Program-made: the position numbers and the translations under genes
In this document: positions 1 through 11,149 of the stretch, piece by piece
How the letters are laid out: the number at the start of each line of letters is the position of its first letter
Numbering within the stretch: the stretch's first letter is position 1
The notes under the pieces: model-generated
The model's database searches: none
What the model was told of the DNA's origin: nothing
What the model saw: the letters and a program-made list of their open reading frames with translations, nothing else
NCBI GenBank assembly: GCA_947561395.2
Contig: OX387188.1
Location: 14,974,229-15,038,228 of the forward strand
DNA from: Buxus sempervirens
Taxonomy: Eukaryota > Streptophyta > Magnoliopsida > Buxales > Buxaceae
Direction of reading: 5' to 3'
DNA length: 64,000 bases

Positions 1-5
1 ACAGC

Positions 6-1498
6 ATGAGTTCCATCATCCAGGAACTGATGATCGAACTGAGAGAATTGAGGCAGGCCCCACCAGCGGTACCAGTTGCCCAGCAGCCGCAGCCACAATT
101 CCCACCACAAGCAGAAGTGGCGCCGCCGCCACGTTCGGCAAATCCCCCTCCCCTGGCACCGCCACCACCACTAGCACCGTTCCACGCTGCACAACAAGAT
201 CAGTTTCTACCTATCCACCTGGGGCAAGGTGATGAGGACTGGTACAGAACCTAGGAAGTGCAGTTTGAGGAAAAACTGACGGCAGTAAGGGAAGAGAACA
301 GAACAGAAGTGGCAGTCTTGAAGGAGCAGCTCAACCAACTCCAACCCAGTACAGTGCAGAGCGAGGCTACCCTGGAAAGTCTCTGCTTCTTTTCGGACAT
401 ACAGCTCCCGGCTAAGTTCAAATGCCCTGAGTTGCACCAGTTCGACGGCACCGGGTGCCCGCTGAACCATTTAAGGTCATATTCAGGCGACATGTGCCAG
501 TATGCCAAGGAAGAACGGATCATGGTACAGTTCTTTCAAAAGTCGTTAACAGGGGCGGCTTATTCTTGGTTCTTGAGTCTGGACAAGGCTAAGATAAAAA
601 CATGGAATGACCTGGCCGCAGTCTTTATCCAGCAGTACTGCCTGAATAGTCAGATAGTACAGACCAGGGCAGAATTGCAAAGGCTGGCTAAGAAGAGTCA
701 GGAGTCAGTGAGAGAATACGCCAAGCGCTGGAAGGAATTGGCAGCATTAGTACAGCCGCCGTTGCTAGAACAAGAGATGACGTCATTGTTTATCGCATCA
801 TTGGGCCAACCTTTCTTCACTCTGCTGCTGGGGTAGAGTACGTCAAACTTCAATGACCTGATCTTGACTGCGGATCGGATTGAAGACGCAGTGAGGGCCG
901 GAAAGATAGATGGTAGTGGGCAGAGTGCCGCACCAAGGAGGCCAGTAACAGGACTAGGTAGCAGAAACCAGGGGCAAGAGCCCAGGAGACAAGAACAGCA
1001 GGCAGTCAACTATGTACACCCTGCACCACCCTACCATTTCTCTCAAAGACCAGAAGCAGTGGCACCTCAAGGGACCGGGCAGGCTGCTTACCAAGGGGTA
1101 AGAAGGACGAGAGAAGAAATGGAGGCCAGGATGAAACGGGTTTTCACTCCACTCCCGTATGCGCCAGCAGAATTGTTGCCTACCTTGCTGAAGAAGGGGC
1201 TATAATGCAGCTGAGCGATGCCAGGAGCTATAATGCAGCTGAGCGATGCGAGTACCACTCCGGTGCTCCAGGGCACCACACCAATCAGTGCTGGGATTTG
1301 AGGCACGACATCCAAGACTTGATTGATAGTAAGCGCATCACGGTAGACCCTCCAGCACCACCCGCACAGACTCCGGCAGCCGGCGTGACTACCAATCCTC
1401 TCCTAGATCACTCAAAGGCCTCCACCAGTAGGACGGCGAATCAAGTGAGCAGTGATCAGGGAATCGGGCAGCTCGACCCTTCCATACTTATCTGTTGA
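6..1498 (+). pseudogene. gag: gag of element 1, interrupted
   Basis: Capsid-type retrotransposon Gag. One reading frame (6-254, 258-836, 864-1205) is cut by TAG at 252-254 and 834-836; both sit where Gln is expected. The capsid core spans roughly 430-830 (SWFLSLDKAKIKTWNDL, then RWKELAALVQPP). A zinc-knuckle-like segment (CEYH...GH...C) lies at about 1247-1300, but in another frame. A 28 bp tandem duplication (1201-1228 and 1229-1256) plus a one-base insertion just before it explain the frame change. The N-terminal part is Pro/Gln-rich. The start is uncertain because the leader is outside the window. Its sister copy in element 2 (27148-29523) supports the call. Confidence 0.85.
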
Positions 1499-2475
1499 CC
1501 GGGGCAGACAGTGAAGGTGCAGCTTCAAGCAGGAACCCACTCGGCAGCAATTGCAGTTAATGAGGATACAGATGTCTACATCTGTGCGATATAGGATGAA
1601 CCGCAGAGCAGCGAGGAAGTCACGGGGCCATGGAACCCCATACAATGCGGATGGATCAGTGATTCCCCATCCCCTCCACGTAGGGAAGGAGTGGGCAGCT
1701 CCAGTGGACTCCAGATCAGGGATAGGCCACAGATCTCAGAGGCTTCAGTAGGAAGTTCAAGGGTGCCTCCCCAGTTATCCACCGGATGGCCGCCAGAGGG
1801 CATGTCCGCGACGTCGGGGCCACACCCTTATTTGGCATCCTCTGCCGACTCGTCATCACTTGAGTCTAATCCCGCCCCCTTCCCATACAACATGCATGAG
1901 TGGTTCACCCCCCTCATGCCGTGGAAGAAGAGGAACCACCAGCCACTCCTGAATTCGCAAACCTGCCAGATCCATACGAGAGCTCGGACAAGTCTGCGGA
2001 TACAGACTCAGATGACACGTCAGTAGAAGAGAGTAAGACAGTGAACGTCATCGAAGGAGATGGCGGTGACTCCCCTACAGGTTTCCCTCTGGTGCACTTC
2101 CACCCATCTGAAAACCAAGAATTCTTCTACCCGACCCCCATCTTTCACCCAAGCCCTTTAACCCTCAACATCCACGACATCATGGACTTCCCTCCGCAAG
2201 ACCCCTTCTACCTTTCATTCGAACCACCTACCCTGAACCTTTTCAAGCTTAACCTAGAGCCACCCTCGTACAACGCCGTACCACCGCCTTATCCCACCCA
2301 ATCTTTCCACCATCAAGCTACATCCACCACAACCACTATTGAAGCAGAGATCGATCGAATCACCCGATCCGGTCGATATGTAAACACCGATCAACCACCC
2401 GCACAAGAGGAAGGAGCGGAAGCCGAAGCAAAAAGGAGAGAAAAAGGGAAGGATGTGGTCACTGAATTGCCATAG
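1499..2475 (+). pseudogene. Gag-protease linker region of element 1, acidic/proline-rich
   Basis: Low-complexity coding remnant between the Gag zinc-knuckle segment and the protease. The reading frame of the zinc knuckle continues to about 2026 with stops at 1498 and near 1591. It then moves to the frame of 1900-2475, probably at the C-run near 1911. The later part is acidic, then rich in Pro, Phe and Tyr, and ends with an ITRSGRYV motif. Element 2 has the comparable LMTRSGKCV near 29380, so the motif is a useful lineage marker. TAG at 2473-2475 is in frame with the protease that follows and probably replaces a Gln codon. No enzymatic function is expected here. Confidence 0.65.
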
Positions 2476-2532
2476 ACCCCCAAGAGAAAGGGCAGGGCCA
2501 CAGAGGAGGAAATCATAGACTTACATCACAGT

Positions 2533-3852
2533 GTGTTCACTCCGGAGTATGACCTCCAGCAGTTGAACAAGGTGCCCACCCAGATTTCTATAATGAGACT
2601 CTTGATTGACTCAGAGAAGCACCGGGCAGTACTGATGAAGGTCCTGGGTGACGCACATGTGCCGGAAAGCATTGATCCGGAACAGCTAGGGGCAGTGGTG
2701 TCAGTGATCATGGCACCCCAGGCCATCTCCTTTTCTGCGGTAGATCTACCGCCGGAGGGTTGTGACCATGCTGAGCCGCTCTATGTAACCGTAAAGTGCG
2801 TGGATCTCATCGTGAAACGTGCCATGATTGACAACGGGTCGGCATTGAACATATGCCTTATGAGGACATTCCACAGTCTACAGTTGAGCCCTACCATGAT
2901 CAAGCCAAGTGGGCATAATGTCCGAGGGTTTGACAATGCCAGGAGGGACTCACTGGGAGAGGTCACTTTGGAAGTTATAATTGCAGATAGGCCCTTTACC
3001 ATGGAATTCGAACTCATGGATATCAACGCCTCATTCAACTTGCTGATTGGGAGGCCTTGGCTGCATCAGGCAGGGGTAGTATCTTCCACACTGCACAGGA
3101 TGATCCGGTTCATATCGGGCAACGAGCATATAACGGTACATGCTGAGGACCACCGAGATTTCGAAAGGGTCGGAGTACCCTATGTGGACTACGAGTTGCC
3201 CACCACCTTCAATTTCCAAGCGGTAGAAATGGTGCAAGTGAACCACATCCCAGAATCCGAAAGGGGGCAACAACTCTCGAAGAGAAGAAGAGAGAGCATG
3301 TTTAGCGCGGCCGACTGCGCAGACTGGGGCCTCAGGGCAGGTGATGGACTGGGCAAGTATAAGCAGGGAATTAAAGCAGCCATCCAACCATATGAGCAGA
3401 CCACTGGGTTTGGGCTGGGGTTCAGGCCACAGCCGGAAGACTATTCCCGACTCCTTGGGAACCGTGCCGAGAGGAAAAGAGCCAGAATTGAAGGAAGAGA
3501 CCCCCACTGGCCCATATGCGTGCACGAGCACCTATACCACCGTTTCACTAACATGGAGCGTGAAGCGGCCCAAGCCATTGAGAACATAGTCCCCCAAAGA
3601 TGGGGAGATGAGTTTCTGGACACCCCTGCCATGGAAGAGGACTGCCTACAAGGACTGGCTCAGATGCTCTGGGAGGAACCACCATCTATGGAAATGATTG
3701 AAGATGCAATAGAAGTGGACCCCTTGGCCTCTGAGGGGTCACCAGATAACCTGCCAGCGTTGGTCGCCCTGGACTCTGTTGATGACGTCACCATGGCTTT
3801 CGCTCCGTCAGAAGAGCCGATCATCCTCGATGGAATACCAGTCCCCCCATAA
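2533..3852 (+). CDS. pro: Aspartic protease plus G-patch segment of element 1
   Basis: Retropepsin-like protease that would cut the Gag-Pol precursor. The active-site motif is DNGSALN around residues 100-106, preceded by hydrophobic MI as in other plant Tat proteases, and LLIGRPWL at 170-177 matches the second conserved block. A glycine-rich G-patch-like segment lies at about residues 263-300 (WGLRAGDGLGKY, then TGFGLGFRP). The frame is the same as the upstream 1900-2475 piece, separated only by one TAG, so the ATG at 2533 is merely the first Met and not a likely start. The RT downstream is in another frame, from 3882. Open for 439 codons, so this is the best preserved protease in the window. 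Confidence 0.85.
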   Translation: MFTPEYDLQQLNKVPTQISIMRLLIDSEKHRAVLMKVLGDAHVPESIDPEQLGAVVSVIMAPQAISFSAVDLPPEGCDHAEPLYVTVKCVDLIVKRAMIDNGSALNICLMRTFHSLQLSPTMIKPSGHNVRGFDNARRDSLGEVTLEVIIADRPFTMEFELMDINASFNLLIGRPWLHQAGVVSSTLHRMIRFISGNEHITVHAEDHRDFERVGVPYVDYELPTTFNFQAVEMVQVNHIPESERGQQLSKRRRESMFSAADCADWGLRAGDGLGKYKQGIKAAIQPYEQTTGFGLGFRPQPEDYSRLLGNRAERKRARIEGRDPHWPICVHEHLYHRFTNMEREAAQAIENIVPQRWGDEFLDTPAMEEDCLQGLAQMLWEEPPSMEMIEDAIEVDPLASEGSPDNLPALVALDSVDDVTMAFAPSEEPIILDGIPVPP

Positions 3853-3881
3853 CGGCCATAGAGGCACCGCTGCCAGCTCCC

Positions 3882-6764
3882 GTGGAGGAATCCAAAGAGG
3901 AGGGTCCAATCATGCATGTCTGCATGATGGAAGGGCGTGACAGTTCAGGAGCACCAAGCCGCAGGCCGAGGTCCCCTCCTCCGCCTCCCTACATCCCATA
4001 CCCCAGAACTCGTGATGGTCTGAACCAGATGTTCCGCAGCATGCCTCAGGTACTGGGGCCAGTGCCCGCAGAAGTATACCACTCAACTTATGGCAAGTGG
4101 GCACCGCCAGCTTACTCTTCTACTGTGCGCGGAATCCCGACGGGAATACCCATGGCATTCGCACCTCCTAGAATTGATCGGGCCGACGGAGTCACCATCA
4201 CCTACGCACCACCCGAGGAGGAGATACCAATGGCGATTACCCTCAATGGAGCCTGGGTGGGGATATCATCAGAATCCGGCCCCCAGTTAGAGAGGAGCCA
4301 GAACAAGCCGGTAGGAGGCGCAGCATATGATCCTATTTGCATATCTTCCGACGACAGCGCCAACATGGTACTGGCTGAGGAACCAGAAGCGGCAGTCACC
4401 ATCAGCAAGGAGGATAGGGCACCGCTGAAGAACTGGAGCGCTGTGCCCTTCGCTATCAACAAAGCTACTTTCCCAAAGGGGGTTTCTGTCACCTCTGAAA
4501 TTTCTGTTGTAGCTACTGCTGAAATTTTCAATGAATATTTGACTGCTTCCTACTACTTGCATCTGTTTGAAAATGAAAATAATAAAAATAAGCAACTTGA
4601 GCATCGCAATCTTAGTGCCAATCCCGTCGCACACCTGGAAGGTCTGGGGCACGAGATGGGTAATAAGATTGCCGTAATTGAACAAGAAAAACAAGAAGAA
4701 ATTGAAAGGCTAGTGCAGATGGCAATAAGAAATGAAACGCATGAGCAAGTGTCCAATCTTGAAAACAAGCAAGAACTCGACAAGTTAAATTGGGGCACTC
4801 GCCCATCGCAGCAAGAAGATTCAGACATCATCCCCTGTGACCCTCTCGAGCATGAGGACGACGATGAATCATGGGAGACCCCGCTTGAAATCCAACTTGC
4901 TTTGGAAAGGCACGAAAAGGGTCTCCAGGCTAATATTGAGGAAACAGAGTCAATTGACATAGGTAAAATAGCACAACCAAGGATCCTCCAAATCGGTAAG
5001 AAGCTGTCACCATTATTGAGAAAACAGATGTTTGATTTTCTTAAATCTTATTCTGACGTGTTCGCATGGTCATATGAGGATATGCACTGGTTAGACGTGG
5101 ACTTGGTTGTGCATCGGTTACCAACAAAGTCTGAGGCTGTACCTGTGAAACAGAAACTCAGGCGTACGAAGCCAGAATGGGCCCTAAAGATCAAGGAAGA
5201 GGTCACCAAGCAGTTGGATGCCGGATTCCTGCAAGTAACTCACTATCCAGAGTGGTTGGCCAACATCGTGCCAGTTCCCAAGAAAGACGGGAAAGTCAGG
5301 ATGTGTGTCGACTATAGAGATCTGAACAAAGCAAGTCCGAAGGACGACTTCCCGTTGCCACACATTGATGTACTGGTGGATAATACAGCAACGCATTCGA
5401 TGTTCTCTTTCATGGACGGTTTCTCTGGTTACAACCAGATAAGGATGGCACTTGAAGATATGGAAAAAACATCTTTCATCACGCACTGGGGCACTTACTG
5501 TTACCGTGTGATGCCGTTTGGACTGAAGAATGCAGGCGCTACATATCAGCGTGCGATGACTCTGTTGTTCCACGACATGATACACAATGAGATTGAAGTG
5601 TATGTGGATGACATGATAGCGAAGTCAAAGGAAGAAGAGGATCACTTGGTAAACCTTGGAAAGATGTTCGACAGACTCAGAAAGCACAAGCTCCGGCTCA
5701 ACCCGAACAAGTGCGTATTTGGAGTTACTTCAGGAAAACTGCTCGGCTTCATAGTAGGCAAGCGAGGCATTGAGGTCGATCCCACCAAAGCAAAGGCAAT
5801 TCTGGAGATGCCCCCTCCATGTACAGAAAAGGAAGTGAGAGGGTTCCTAGGCAGATTGCAGTATATCAGTAGGTTCATTGCACAAATGACTCCTGTATGT
5901 GAGCCTATATTCAAGCTGCTAAAAAAGGACAACCCTGTGGTTTGGAATGAAGACTGCCAAGTAGCATTCGATAAGATCAAGGCATATCTGATGAGTCTGC
6001 CGACGTTAGTCCCGCCAGTCCCAGGACGACCCTTGATTATGTATCTGACGGTCTCTGAGACGGCTGTAGGATGTGTATTAAGGCAACACGACGAGAAAGG
6101 AAGAAAAAAAAAAGCAATCTACTACTTGAGCAAGAAATTTACCAACATCGAAGTCAGATACACAATGCTTGAAAAGACGTGTTGTGCCTTGGTTTGGGCA
6201 GCCCAGAAGCTTCGCCATTATTTGCTCAGCCACACAGTCTTGCTGATCTCCAATCTGGATCTGTTGAAATACATTTTTGAGAAGCCGATCTCCACTGGTA
6301 GGGTTGCCAGGTGGAAAGTCCTTTTGTCTGAGTACGACATTGTCTACACAACTAGAAAGGCGATAAAAGGGCAGGCTGTAGCAGATCACTTGGCAGAGCA
6401 TCCGCTGCCGGACTATCAACCACTCCTGACTCACTTCCCTGATGAAGATGTGATGTGCATCGAATCTGCAGAAGAGGCAGAAGAAACCAAGTGGCAAATG
6501 TTCTTTGACAGGGCAGTGAATGTAAATGGAAAAGGAATCGGAGCAGTGTTAATCTCCCCAGATGGAGTCCATCACCCAGTAGCAGCGAAACTTCTGTTTG
6601 ATTGCACCAGCAACATGGCCGAGTATGAAGCGTGTGTGTTAGGCTTGCCAGCAGCAATCCAGATGCATATACAAGAGCTAAAAGTGTTTGGTGATTCAAG
6701 TCTTATCATCTACCAAGTGATGGGAGACTGGAAGACCAGAGACGTGAAGTTAGTGCCATACTAA
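3882..6764 (+). CDS. pol: Reverse transcriptase, RNase H and second (archaeal-type) RNase H of element 1
   Basis: 960-codon open frame. Residues 1-330 are a variable Pro-rich/acidic spacer. RT begins near residue 430 (LANIVPVPKKDGKVRMCVDYR), with the catalytic YVDD at 574-577 (nt 5601-5612) and FLGRLQYISRF near 655. The first RNase H follows at about 705-830, then a second RNase H from about 870 (WQMFFDRA...NMAEYEACVLGL...GDSSLIIYQ). The first Asp motif reads FDRA where the sister element 2 has FDGA, a Gly to Arg change next to a catalytic Asp. The frame ends at TAA 6762-6764 inside the second RNase H. The same frame continues downstream through integrase. Confidence 0.92.
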   Translation: MEESKEEGPIMHVCMMEGRDSSGAPSRRPRSPPPPPYIPYPRTRDGLNQMFRSMPQVLGPVPAEVYHSTYGKWAPPAYSSTVRGIPTGIPMAFAPPRIDRADGVTITYAPPEEEIPMAITLNGAWVGISSESGPQLERSQNKPVGGAAYDPICISSDDSANMVLAEEPEAAVTISKEDRAPLKNWSAVPFAINKATFPKGVSVTSEISVVATAEIFNEYLTASYYLHLFENENNKNKQLEHRNLSANPVAHLEGLGHEMGNKIAVIEQEKQEEIERLVQMAIRNETHEQVSNLENKQELDKLNWGTRPSQQEDSDIIPCDPLEHEDDDESWETPLEIQLALERHEKGLQANIEETESIDIGKIAQPRILQIGKKLSPLLRKQMFDFLKSYSDVFAWSYEDMHWLDVDLVVHRLPTKSEAVPVKQKLRRTKPEWALKIKEEVTKQLDAGFLQVTHYPEWLANIVPVPKKDGKVRMCVDYRDLNKASPKDDFPLPHIDVLVDNTATHSMFSFMDGFSGYNQIRMALEDMEKTSFITHWGTYCYRVMPFGLKNAGATYQRAMTLLFHDMIHNEIEVYVDDMIAKSKEEEDHLVNLGKMFDRLRKHKLRLNPNKCVFGVTSGKLLGFIVGKRGIEVDPTKAKAILEMPPPCTEKEVRGFLGRLQYISRFIAQMTPVCEPIFKLLKKDNPVVWNEDCQVAFDKIKAYLMSLPTLVPPVPGRPLIMYLTVSETAVGCVLRQHDEKGRKKKAIYYLSKKFTNIEVRYTMLEKTCCALVWAAQKLRHYLLSHTVLLISNLDLLKYIFEKPISTGRVARWKVLLSEYDIVYTTRKAIKGQAVADHLAEHPLPDYQPLLTHFPDEDVMCIESAEEAEETKWQMFFDRAVNVNGKGIGAVLISPDGVHHPVAAKLLFDCTSNMAEYEACVLGLPAAIQMHIQELKVFGDSSLIIYQVMGDWKTRDVKLVPY

Positions 6765-7118
6765 GAACTGGTCAAAGAATTAGAAGAAGAATTTGAAAGC
6801 GTGACATTTGACTACATGCTGCGAGACGAGAATCGATTTGTAGATGCACTAGCTACGCTAGCATCAATGGCCACCATCACGGATGATGCCTAGGTGCAAC
6901 CATTGGAGATAAAACTTCGATGCTACCTTGTTTACTGCTTCAGTATTGAGAAGAGCGCACCCGAAGAAGAGCCTTGGTACGCAGACATCGAGAGATACAT
7001 AAGGAGCAGAATCCTGCCAGAGGGTGCCTCAGCTGCAGAGAAGCGAACTATACAGAGGTTGGCAGGACAATAATTCTACAGTGGAGGTAGGCTGTACAAG
7101 AAGTCATACAATGACTCT
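6765..7118 (+). pseudogene. End of second RNase H and RNase H-integrase linker, with stops
   Basis: This stretch continues the pol frame. It encodes the C-terminal part of the second RNase H (DENRFVDALATLASM near 6826-6870, matched by SKNQFADALATLASMV in element 2) and the linker to integrase (KRTIQRLAGQ). It is cut by TAG near 6890 and TAA near 7071. With the TAA at 6762-6764 these make three in-frame stops in an otherwise single pol frame. The latter two fall at positions consistent with former Gln codons. Confidence 0.75.
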
Positions 7119-8222
7119 TTGCTGCTATGCGTCAAAGAAGCCGAGGCGCAGAAGTTGATCAAGGAAGTCCATGGAGGGCTGTGCGGCGCACACATGAATG
7201 GGCATATGCTAGCAAGGAAGATCCTAAGAATGGGTTATTATTGGATGACCATGGAAGCAGATTGCTACGCTCATGTCAGAAAATGTCAGTTGTGCCAGAT
7301 TTATGCCGACAACATGCACGCGCCGCCGAACACACTGTACTCCATGACATTACCGTGGCCGTTCGCTATCTGGGGAATCGACATGATAGGACAAGTCCAC
7401 CCAACGGCTTCCAATGGGCATCGATTCATCTTGGTAGCAATTGATTACTTTACCAAGTGGGTGGAAGCCGTGTCCTTCATAAATGTAAAGAAGTCTCATG
7501 TGCTCAAGTTCATTAGAAACAATATAGTCTGTCACTACGGAGTTCCAAAAGCGATCATCACTGATAATGCAAAGAATCTGAATAATAAGGACATGGAAAA
7601 GATGTGTGAAGATCTGAAGATCAGACATCTAAACTCCACGGCATACCGGCCCAAGATGAATGGAGCAGTAGAAGCTGCCAACAAGAATCTGAAGAAGATA
7701 CTTGAGAAAATGGTAGTCACTTACAGAGACTGGCATGAGAAGCTGCCCTATGCACTGCATGCCTATCGGACGTCGATTAGGACATCGACCGAGGCAACCC
7801 CATTCTCCCTGGTATATGGAATGGAAGCAGTCCTCCCAGTGGAAGCACAGATTCCGTCACTCAGAATCCTAAAGGAAGCCGAGATCAGTGACGTCAAATG
7901 GGAAGAATCCAGATTTGACCAGTTGCAATTATTAGATGAAAAGAGGATCAAGGCTTTGTGCCATGGCCAACTCTATCAGCAGAGAGTGGCGCGAGCCTAC
8001 AACAAGAAAGTGAAGCCACGACAGTTCAAAGTGGGAGATCTAGTACTGAAGAGAATCTTTCCCCATCAAGAGGACAACCGTGGGAAATTCAAGCCAAACT
8101 ACGAAGGGCCATTCGTAGTCCACAAGCTTCTGTCCCGAGGAGCACTCATCCTGCAAGAGATGGACGGGGCAATTTTTCCTGAGCCGATAAATGCAGACGC
8201 AGTCAAGCTGTACTACGCCTGA
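7119..8222 (+). CDS. int: Integrase of element 1
   Basis: DDE integrase that inserts the cDNA. The HHCC zinc domain uses His25, His29, Cys56 and Cys59 (HMNGHM, CQLC). Catalytic residues are Asp88 (GIDMIG), Asp149 (ITDNA) and Glu185 (GAVEAANKN), giving D-60-D-35-E spacing. The C-terminal part has the GPFVVHKLLSRGALIL block and ends with the NADAVKLYY sequence usual for this lineage. The displayed start is the first Met after the TAA at about 7071. The real protein is a pol cleavage product. This integrase core looks intact over 367 codons. Confidence 0.92.
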   Translation: MLLCVKEAEAQKLIKEVHGGLCGAHMNGHMLARKILRMGYYWMTMEADCYAHVRKCQLCQIYADNMHAPPNTLYSMTLPWPFAIWGIDMIGQVHPTASNGHRFILVAIDYFTKWVEAVSFINVKKSHVLKFIRNNIVCHYGVPKAIITDNAKNLNNKDMEKMCEDLKIRHLNSTAYRPKMNGAVEAANKNLKKILEKMVVTYRDWHEKLPYALHAYRTSIRTSTEATPFSLVYGMEAVLPVEAQIPSLRILKEAEISDVKWEESRFDQLQLLDEKRIKALCHGQLYQQRVARAYNKKVKPRQFKVGDLVLKRIFPHQEDNRGKFKPNYEGPFVVHKLLSRGALILQEMDGAIFPEPINADAVKLYYA

Positions 8223-10408
8223 GATCATTCTAATTGGGAAATGAAGAGAGGCCATCCTTGACTCTCCTTAGATTGTGAATCCCCCCCAAATGCCTTGAAA
8301 CTTCCCCTAGTTAAACAATTTTGAGCCTTAAATTCTTTCAACCCATTACCAGTGTTCTACAATGCAAAAGGGCATTCCTGGCAAAGTAAAAAGAAACAGG
8401 GCATGCTTGCCCAGAAAAAAACTCCAAAAAGAAGAAGAAAATACAATAGAAAAAGAAAGAAAAAAGAAAAGACACAAAAAATGGGGAAATGGTTACCCCA
8501 CAAAAAATACTATGATACAAATAAGCCAGGATGTAAGTCCCACCAGCAATAAAAGTAGCATACTTGCAAACCCAGATAAAAAAGCTTTTTGAGCCACTCA
8601 TCCCTTCTTTCATAACCAAGACCAAGCCCACATTTCGTCCTATCACTAAGACCTCTCGGATCCCAAAAAGAATGATTAGGCAAAACAGTTGAGTCTGCAT
8701 TCATCGGTGATGACGGAATTCAGAGTTTCCTAGAAAGGGTGGACACGGCGAAAACCCGAAAAAAGGGCGTTGTGTGGTAAAAAAAAAAAGAGATAGAGAA
8801 AGAAGTTGGTCGTATCTGGACTGAACAGAGCAAGATACAGAAGAGAGCAGTGACAGTGGCAGATAGTGCAATAAGGAAGATGCACAGATCTGAGTATTCT
8901 AGACCGGCAGGTTGCGCCTGAGTTAGAAACTTCACAGTGGCCTGTGATGACAATGCTATTGAAAATACCAAGCACCCCAAGTCCTGTCTGACCTTGGGAA
9001 ATTCTTTGACACTGTAGACACAAGCACACACTGACACACCTGCTTTCTCTATAATTATCCTGCTTAATTGTCTTAAGCTCCACACTGTGCTAGTAACCTG
9101 AGTTAATAACCTCTTGACCTCGGCAGAGGCCACTTCTAGCCGCAATGGGCGAAAGGCTCAGAGCAAAAAGAGAATAAGAATGCTTTGCATTTGATCCCCA
9201 GCTAGTCCAAGATTGACCTTTTGCTCCCTCCCTAACTTCACAGGTACAGCAAAAGTGGGATGATAGACGTCTTCTCCAAAAATCCCCAGTGGAGTTCTTT
9301 CATTTAGGCGGAGAATGATACCCTCCAAAATTCCCCGCGGAAGGCCTTCAGCAAACAAGGGACGACACCCTCATATCCCCAATAGAGTCCTCTCAGGCAA
9401 TAAGAGAATGATACCTGATGAGGCAAACTTCTCAAGCCTCGCCTAGTCTGAAGAGGCCGGCTTTGCGAAGAAGAGCGGAAAGAAGACAAAACAAGCAAGC
9501 ATCAATCCTTAGCGGAGTCTCTCGCACCCGACAAGAGCTGGAACAAGCATGAAGAACTCAAGCCCAGGCAAAAGGAAAAGGCTTTATAAAGAAACAATGA
9601 CAGCGTGAGGAATCCCCCACTTATCCCCAGCGGAGCATCCTTCCTCAGGGAACGCCCACGCTTGTCAGAAACAGGGCTCGACTCAAAAGGAAAGGCAATA
9701 AGGAAAAGATTCCTGCCCAATCCCCAGCGACAGTCACACCAAGCTAGAGAGCCTCTCCAAGAGGGCAAGCCAACCAGAGAGCACTACAAAAGAAGGAATG
9801 AGAAGATATGAAGAAGAATAAGCATAAACGAAGATATCATCGGGCAGGATGGCCCCTGTTGTAATTTTTGATTTCATACTTTTGTAAATAGAGTAGAGTA
9901 GGTGTGAGCTCCCTTGAGGTACTGGACAGCGCTGGAAGCACCTCTTCACCAACAGCAGCTCCTCCTCCACTCTTCCGTCCTTTTTCCTCCATTCAGTCCA
10001 CATCCTAACCCAACCCTTGGCCATCAAAAGAAAAAAGAGAAGTAAGCTTCAAATACAAGACACAAAACAAGTCAGAAGTCCGAAGTCACCTAAAAGCTTT
10101 AATGGAACAAACAAGAAGAAAATAATATTGTCAAGTGTCTGGCATCAACGCCGAAGCAGGTCAGCGAGCTTAAGCCCAATCTAACCTCTTTCAAACCTAA
10201 ATCAAATGCTGAAGAGTTGCCCTACAAAAAGCCGAAAGCAAAGGGTAAGGAAACTCTGAAGCCAGGGAGTGACGCCACATGATTTGGCCGCTTCCCTCTC
10301 GAAGTGAAAATTTCAAAGGACTAAGCTCGTCGACCATGTCGACAGAAATACCAGGCGCAAAAACAAGATTCTTTTTCTCTTGGCCGTTCATCCGCAAGGT
10401 GACTCCGG
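8223..10408 (+). other. Non-coding 3' region of element 1 with repeated anti-PBS motif
   Basis: No convincing gene on either strand. Purine-rich tracts lie at 8390-8490. Between 9283 and 9734 a motif close to TCCCCAGYGGAGTC recurs about six times (near 9283, 9332, 9375, 9510, 9623 and 9721) inside loosely repeated text such as GAATGATACC. The motif is the reverse complement of the primer binding site type seen in element M (17144-17162). Unlike element 2, I see no antisense gene here. The stretch may be a decayed counterpart, but nothing supports that directly. Confidence 0.6.
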
Positions 10409-10422
10409 CAAAGAGGGACAGC
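10409..10422 (+). other. Polypurine tract of element 1
   Basis: A purine-rich run (AAAGAGGGA followed by CAGC) lies directly before the TG that opens the LTR at 10423. This is the position where plus-strand DNA synthesis would start. Confidence 0.6.
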
Positions 10423-11149
10423 TGTAAGCACCTCATTTTTGCGCTCCCAAAAAGCCAGAAATGCAAAACCCGGCTAAAAGTCAAACCCTGACGGGTGAAA
10501 AGTTGACCTTTTAATCAGATAAAATTTGGCCACCTTGCTTTATCTCAATGGATAGAGAATCCCAACACGAGTCCAACGCAACTGAGTTTGCAGGAATCAG
10601 AGTCCGGATAAAGGTTCTGCGGGCGGTCAAACTTAAGGAAGAGCCGAGAGTTGACTTTTCCTCGAACTCCGTGCCAAGTACCTTGCTCTATACCATTGGA
10701 TGGAGAATCTCGACAAGGTTCCAACGCAATTGGGTTTGCAGGAATCGGAGTCCGGATGAAGGTTCTGCAGGCAGTCAAACTTAAGGGAAGGCCAAAAGTT
10801 GACTTTTCCTTGAAGCCCGTGCCAAGTGCTTAGCCCTATGTCATTAAATAGAGGGCTCCGATACGAGTTCAATGCAATTGAGTTTGCTCAAATCGGAGTT
10901 CAGATGAGTAAGATATGAGATGTCGAAGTTTCCGAGCAGCAAAACAAGAAACTGCACACGTGGCGCAGAAACTGTACACGTGGCAGCCAACGCAGCGAAA
11001 TATCTCGGGGACTAAATTGTAAATATCCAAAATTTGCTAAAAATCTCAGGACTAAGCCAAAATTCGCAGGGACCAATTCGTAATTGCTTAAAAGTGTCAA
11101 ATCGATCGAATCGGTCAAGTCGAGGGGCAAATCCGTAATTTTTTAATTT

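Noticed and set aside
4553..4960. Minus-strand frames inside gag and pol of elements 1 and 2
   Set aside because: They overlap strong plus-strand coding motifs and have biased Ser/Phe/Cys content typical of antisense shadows.
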